A stretch of DNA of 64,000 bases from Lachnospiraceae bacterium (GTDB taxonomy: Bacteria > Bacillota > Clostridia > Lachnospirales > Lachnospiraceae), in assembly GCA_910575075.1 (NCBI GenBank), contig CAJTCY010000015.1, forward strand, positions 1-64,000. Reading direction: 5' to 3'. The notes beneath the pieces were generated by a model that was given only the letters and a program-made list of their open reading frames with translations, searched no databases and was not told the DNA's origin. This document shows, piece by piece, positions 60,711-64,000 of this stretch (position 1 is the stretch's first letter; each line of letters starts with the position of its first letter). The position numbers and the translations under genes were made by a program.

Positions 60711-62198
60711 ATGAAATTTAAGTTAAAAAGTGATAAAAATAAAGAGATTTTTTACCGAATACTTGCATTGGGGATGATTACCATACTTGCTTTTTTATTT
60801 TCCCTTCAATGTTCCAGCCATATCTGGAAAACAAGCACTTCCTCCACAGATTCTTCTGTATTTACATATGTTGCCCGTGTAATTTTAAACGGAGGGATGC
60901 CTTACCGGGATGTCTTTGACCATAAAGGTCCTCTGATCTACCTTTTTGATGCACTGGGACTTCTGATCTCTGAACATTTTGGAATCTGGCTCATAGAACT
61001 GATTACCATATTAACGGGTTTCATGATTATGTATAAAACTGCACGCCTTAAGTGCAGCAGACTGATTTCTCTTGGTATTCTTCTGCTCTCCTGCTCTGTA
61101 TTATTTAAATACTTCCAATGGGGCAATTTGACAGAAGAATTTGCAATCCCCTTTATTTCTGCAGGCATCTACATTTTTACAGATTATTTTTTAAATGGGC
61201 ATATCACCAAACTCCGATTAATAGTCTGCGGATTTTCTTTTGCAGCTGTATGCCTCCTGAGAGTAAATATGATCCCTGTCTGGATCGTGATGTGTATTGG
61301 TGTGCTGGTTCACAGTATATGGAAACATCAGGCAAAAGACCTTATTTTCTTTCTGGCCTTTTTCCTCCTTGGTTTTGTGATTCTCACACTGCCCATCATT
61401 GTCTGGCTTGCTGTAAATAATTCTTTTGAAATGTTTATTGACAACTATATCGTCTTTAATCAGCAATATTCATCTTTTGATACTGCTGTTGCCGCTCTTG
61501 CCGCCAGAGGTTCCGTTTTTATGGCATTTTTTAATGAAACGGTCGTCCTCCTTGCTTTTGCGCTGCAGGTATACCAGACGGTGAAGTCCAAAAACTTTTT
61601 TGATATTCTGTATGTTGCTTACTTCCTGACGAACATGATTTTTCTGTCATTATCCGGACACCTGTTTTGGCACTACGGAATGATTATCGTGCCTTCCCTG
61701 ATCTATCCTTTTGCTAACTTTTACAGTGCATATCACAACTGGAAGAAGTCTTCAAGTAAAGTGCTGTCGCTGATTTTTCTATATGTGGTCGTTACCCTTG
61801 CTATGCCAAGCTGGCTCAGCGGAGCAGATTCTGCTTTTCAGGATCTAGCGGTAAAAGACACAGACCAGACAGATGCCGATGCGCTCGCGATTGCAGAACT
61901 TGTTTTACAAAATTCTTCGCCGGACGACCAAATCCTGGTATGCGGCAACTGGAATATTATCTATAACATTTGTGACCGTTTTGCCTGCACAAAATATGCG
62001 TACCAGTCGCCTCCTATTACAATTGATGAAAATATCGCTGAGGATTATTATCGTGAAATATCCCAAAACCTGCCCAAAGTAATCGTCTATATCAATGATA
62101 TGCCGGGTAACGAAGAAGTGATGAAACTGATTAAAACAAACCGTTACAAAAAAGCTGGCAAAAATGCAGCTGGGAATATCACTGTATATGTACGGTAA
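60711..62198 (+). CDS. GT39/ArnT-like GT-C membrane glycosyltransferase
   Basis: 495 residues: about ten to twelve helices and a soluble C-terminal domain of ~90 residues. SSTDSSVFTYVARVILNGGM followed by PYRDVFDHKGPLIYLFDALG is the first-loop motif of the GT39-like bacterial family, with the acidic residues expected for catalysis. It uses polyprenyl-phosphate sugars to modify a glycan, lipid or protein outside the cell. AAAGGGAG precedes the ATG. It is divergent from the DPM1-like gene that likely makes its donor. The acceptor is unknown. Confidence 0.78.
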   Translation: MKFKLKSDKNKEIFYRILALGMITILAFLFSLQCSSHIWKTSTSSTDSSVFTYVARVILNGGMPYRDVFDHKGPLIYLFDALGLLISEHFGIWLIELITILTGFMIMYKTARLKCSRLISLGILLLSCSVLFKYFQWGNLTEEFAIPFISAGIYIFTDYFLNGHITKLRLIVCGFSFAAVCLLRVNMIPVWIVMCIGVLVHSIWKHQAKDLIFFLAFFLLGFVILTLPIIVWLAVNNSFEMFIDNYIVFNQQYSSFDTAVAALAARGSVFMAFFNETVVLLAFALQVYQTVKSKNFFDILYVAYFLTNMIFLSLSGHLFWHYGMIIVPSLIYPFANFYSAYHNWKKSSSKVLSLIFLYVVVTLAMPSWLSGADSAFQDLAVKDTDQTDADALAIAELVLQNSSPDDQILVCGNWNIIYNICDRFACTKYAYQSPPITIDENIAEDYYREISQNLPKVIVYINDMPGNEEVMKLIKTNRYKKAGKNAAGNITVYVR

Positions 62199-62212
62199 CG
62201 AATGAAAAAAGA

Positions 62213-62264
62213 ATCCCGCAGGATGCGGTCATCCAATTCATGGATTTTCGCACTCCTGCGGGAT
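62213..62264 (+). terminator. Terminator of the GT39-like gene
   Basis: ATCCCGCAGGA at 62213-62223 pairs perfectly with TCCTGCGGGAT at 62254-62264, followed by TTTT. Inner pairing of TGCG/CGCA and ATCCA/TGGAT lengthens the stem. It lies 15 nt after the stop codon. Confidence 0.8.
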
Positions 62265-62272
62265 TTTCAATT

Positions 62273-62411
62273 TGCGCGGAAGGCATAAGCCAAGCTGGAA
62301 TGCTTGCATTCCAATTTGGCGCTGCCCGCGAACGTGAGAAACTCGCAGAGCGTGTTTCTCATCGTTGTTGGTATACGGTATCACTCTTCTATGTGAGTGA
62401 TACGGCATAAC
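62273..62411. repeat. Second multi-hairpin intergenic element
   Basis: Three successive hairpins without coding potential. The first (62274-62330) is closed by CGCGG/CCGCG and carries GCCAAG/TTTGGC and the perfect palindrome TGGAATGCTTGCATTCCA. The second is TGAGAAAC (62335-62342) with GTTTCTCA. The third is GTATCACTC with GAGTGATAC (about 62378-62403). The style resembles the element at 38776-38906, but the sequences differ. Confidence 0.55.
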
Positions 62412-62418
62412 AGATTTT

Positions 62419-63882
62419 CTATTTTCTTACCGCTTTATTCTCTTTTATCACATCGAAGCAGACCGCATCAATCACTTCATTGCTTTCATGATTATAAATG
62501 ACCAGGTTAAGTCCCCTTTCATTGGGAGAATACTCTTTTTTGTCAATCACGACAGAACTGATATCTCCACTTTTCTGTCCGCCGCTGGATATGGTGTAGC
62601 TGCTGAGTCCTCCCCGCAGGCTTCCCTCCTGGTACAGTTTGCTGCCGCCGATTTTCTCCTGAACGCCTTCTGGTGAAATCACTGCGTAATAACTGTCATT
62701 TCCTTTGCCGGTAAACTCTGTCTGCAGCCCCAAATCTTTGAGATTACTTTTCACCTCTTCTGTCAGCCCCTTCACTGCCTTGCCCTTTGCTGAGATAAAT
62801 ACGGTATAGCGGGCATCCGACAGCAATGGCAGGTATTGATTGATCTCCGTTTCATCTTTGAGAGAATAATCTTTTCTGATATTTTCGTAATATGGTTTCG
62901 ACCTCTCCCACTGTTCATCTTCTCTGCCTTCTACCTGGAAGGACTGCTGCAGGATTTTTCCTACCGCTTTGGTAATCTTTTCTGTACCCCAGATATTGGA
63001 ATGCCCTGCGTCACCATTATCCTCTGAAAAATGATAGCCCAGGTCTGCATACAATTCCTTCGTATTAAAATCATAATATGCGATCCCCTGCTGCTTCGTA
63101 TACTCTGAAACTGCGTTATGTTCCTGAACAGACCAGTCTAAGGCAGGATTTGAGATAAACACAAGGCCTATCTGATTATCTCTGCACAATTCCACTATTT
63201 TATCAAGATATTGGCGGGCATTTTCCGAAATTTCCGTCTTTTCTTCCGTATTCAGCGAAAACGGCTGATAATCCTCCTTGCCATATTTAACTCCTATCGC
63301 TGAGTAACCTTTTAATTCATAACTTTCCGCCAGGCTTCTATAATAAAAATCATCTTCACCAACTTCTTTCCATCTCTCATGAAAGCGGATATTCGGCAGA
63401 TAGAAACTCTTGGGCGTAATCTCTGGATATTTGTCATGCGCCGCATCAATTGCCTCTCTCTTTACATCAGACCATTTCATATAGTCCAGAGCTCTTCGGG
63501 CAAACGGCTCGCCGCCGTCCCTGAATATATAGAAAGTCTCTAAAACCACGGCCTTGGGTTTCTGATATCTCAGCGCTTCTTTCAGCCAGTAATAGCTCAG
63601 CAGAACATCCTGCCTGCTGCTTCCTAAATTAAAACTGCGTATCCCGTACTGATTATAGAAATCCTGCGGAGAAAACGAACAGTAGCTGTGACTGCTGCCC
63701 GCAAACAATACGTCTATGGTATCTCTGTCCATTTCATAGAAATTTTTATACTGAGAATAAGAACTGTATCTTCTGTATTCGACCGCCTTGATCATCAGCA
63801 CCCGGTTTACTTCTCCCAGAATAAGGCACAGAAGCAAAACAAATACCACTGATTTTATAATATTTTTCCACATCTTCTTCAT
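62419..63882 (-). CDS. DltD/AlgX-like SGNH-type protein paired with an MBOAT
   Basis: About 487 residues. An N-terminal anchor helix (IIKSVVFVLLLCLILGEVNR) precedes an outside domain beginning DVLFAGSSHSYCSFSPQDFY, where GSSHS marks the SGNH nucleophile loop, with LVFISNPALDWSVQEHN and DAGHSNIWGTEKI giving the later Asp/His. The C-terminal ~130 residues (KNLVIYNHESNEVIDAVCFD-like end) form an added beta domain. ATG 63882 is chosen: GGAGG lies 9 nt upstream, and the MBOAT gene ends 2 nt before it; a longer frame to 63981 lies inside that gene. It probably assists O-acylation of an outside polymer. Confidence 0.8.
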   Translation of the reverse strand: MKKMWKNIIKSVVFVLLLCLILGEVNRVLMIKAVEYRRYSSYSQYKNFYEMDRDTIDVLFAGSSHSYCSFSPQDFYNQYGIRSFNLGSSRQDVLLSYYWLKEALRYQKPKAVVLETFYIFRDGGEPFARRALDYMKWSDVKREAIDAAHDKYPEITPKSFYLPNIRFHERWKEVGEDDFYYRSLAESYELKGYSAIGVKYGKEDYQPFSLNTEEKTEISENARQYLDKIVELCRDNQIGLVFISNPALDWSVQEHNAVSEYTKQQGIAYYDFNTKELYADLGYHFSEDNGDAGHSNIWGTEKITKAVGKILQQSFQVEGREDEQWERSKPYYENIRKDYSLKDETEINQYLPLLSDARYTVFISAKGKAVKGLTEEVKSNLKDLGLQTEFTGKGNDSYYAVISPEGVQEKIGGSKLYQEGSLRGGLSSYTISSGGQKSGDISSVVIDKKEYSPNERGLNLVIYNHESNEVIDAVCFDVIKENKAVRK

Positions 63883-63884
63883 GC

Positions 63885-64000
63885 TCAAAACCCTCCATAA
63901 ATAAAGGCCTGTGCATCGAAGCCAAATCCATATGTTCCACAAAGCCAGATTACCAGTACAGCGCATATATAAATTCCCCACCGAACCGTAATATGCTGTT
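63885..64000 (-). CDS. MBOAT-family acyltransferase, C-terminal end only
   Basis: The last ~38 codons of a gene entering from the right edge and ending at TGA 63887-63885: HITVRWGIYICAVLVIWLCG, then TYGFGFDAQAFIYGGF. A final helix followed by F-I-Y-x-x-F at the very C-terminus is characteristic of DltB/AlgI-type MBOAT proteins (compare the ending SEFVYQQF of the protein at 45965). Its stop lies 2 nt before the ATG of the SGNH gene, so the two are a pair. Too little is visible to judge the substrate. Confidence 0.72.
   Translation of the reverse strand, partial: QHITVRWGIYICAVLVIWLCGTYGFGFDAQAFIYGGF

Noticed and set aside
63883-63981. Extended start of the SGNH gene to 63981
   Set aside because: That stretch is the C-terminal coding end of the MBOAT gene in another frame; ATG 63882 has a GGAGG site.

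Overview
The window is almost entirely a surface-polysaccharide (capsule / exopolysaccharide / cell-wall glycan) region of an AT-rich Gram-positive bacterium, most likely a gut Clostridia of the Lachnospiraceae type. The inference rests on protein style and gene content (Wzz-like proteins with a kinase-like tail, MBOAT/SGNH pairs, DUF6056-type membrane proteins, Dlt-type carriers) and not on any marker gene; no rRNA, tRNA or housekeeping gene is present. About 45 intact genes are visible, nearly all for sugar-nucleotide synthesis, glycosyl transfer, flipping, polymerisation and acylation.

Layout. (1) 1-2.4 kb: a truncated IS4-type transposase running off the left edge, an AT-rich gap and a small frameshifted ORF. 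(2) 2.4-20.2 kb, minus strand, cluster A: read from about 20.2 kb leftward it has a hexapeptide acetyltransferase, LicD, an IspD/TarI-type cytidylyltransferase, glycosyltransferases, Wzy, Wzx, a Wzz-like protein, a dTDP-3-amino-3,6-dideoxyhexose pair (FdtA/FdtB type) and, at the distal end, a side-chain module of lipid-linked sugar type (YfhO-like GT-C protein, small membrane protein, DUF6056-like protein, GtrB-like GT2, acetyltransferase). Two genes of this module contain poly-G tracts, of 8 and 9 G; the 8-G tract puts the GtrB-like gene out of frame. (3) 20.4-34.8 kb, plus strand, cluster B: GT14-like transferase, Wzy, a sialyltransferase-like GT, Wzx, acetyltransferase, pyruvyltransferase, a NeuA-PseG fusion, NeuB, an aminopeptidase-like protein, an AAC(3)-fold acyltransferase, an adenylation enzyme plus carrier protein, and a second Wzz-like paralogue. 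This predicts a nonulosonic-acid-containing glycan that may carry an aminoacyl group. (4) 34.9-54.8 kb, minus strand, cluster C: beta-helix protein, TagF-like glycerophosphotransferase, a second Dlt-type set (DltA, DltC, MBOAT DltB, SGNH protein), two very large Wzy-like proteins, and a bacillosamine-type starter set (PglF-, PglE- and PglC-like) followed by an ATP-grasp/HAD fusion. (5) 55.1-64 kb: a GtrB/GtrA/DUF6056 side-chain module, a GtrA-half/acetyltransferase fusion, another polyprenyl-sugar GT2, a GT39-like membrane transferase and a further SGNH/MBOAT pair cut by the right edge.

How it works together. The PglF/PglE/PglC-type enzymes are the only recognisable glycan initiators in the window, while there are two Wzx, at least four Wzy-like proteins and two Wzz-like proteins, so either one starter sugar serves several polymers or other starters lie outside. 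Decoration is unusually rich: acetyl, pyruvyl, aminoacyl (two carrier systems), phospho-alditol (LicD, TagF-like) and GtrABC-type side-chain sugars. The poly-G tracts suggest that at least one side-chain module switches on and off.

Other non-coding structure includes several sigma-A-like promoters, hairpin terminators, two multi-hairpin intergenic elements, an array of GTCTTA-type repeats and an apparently leaderless gtrA.
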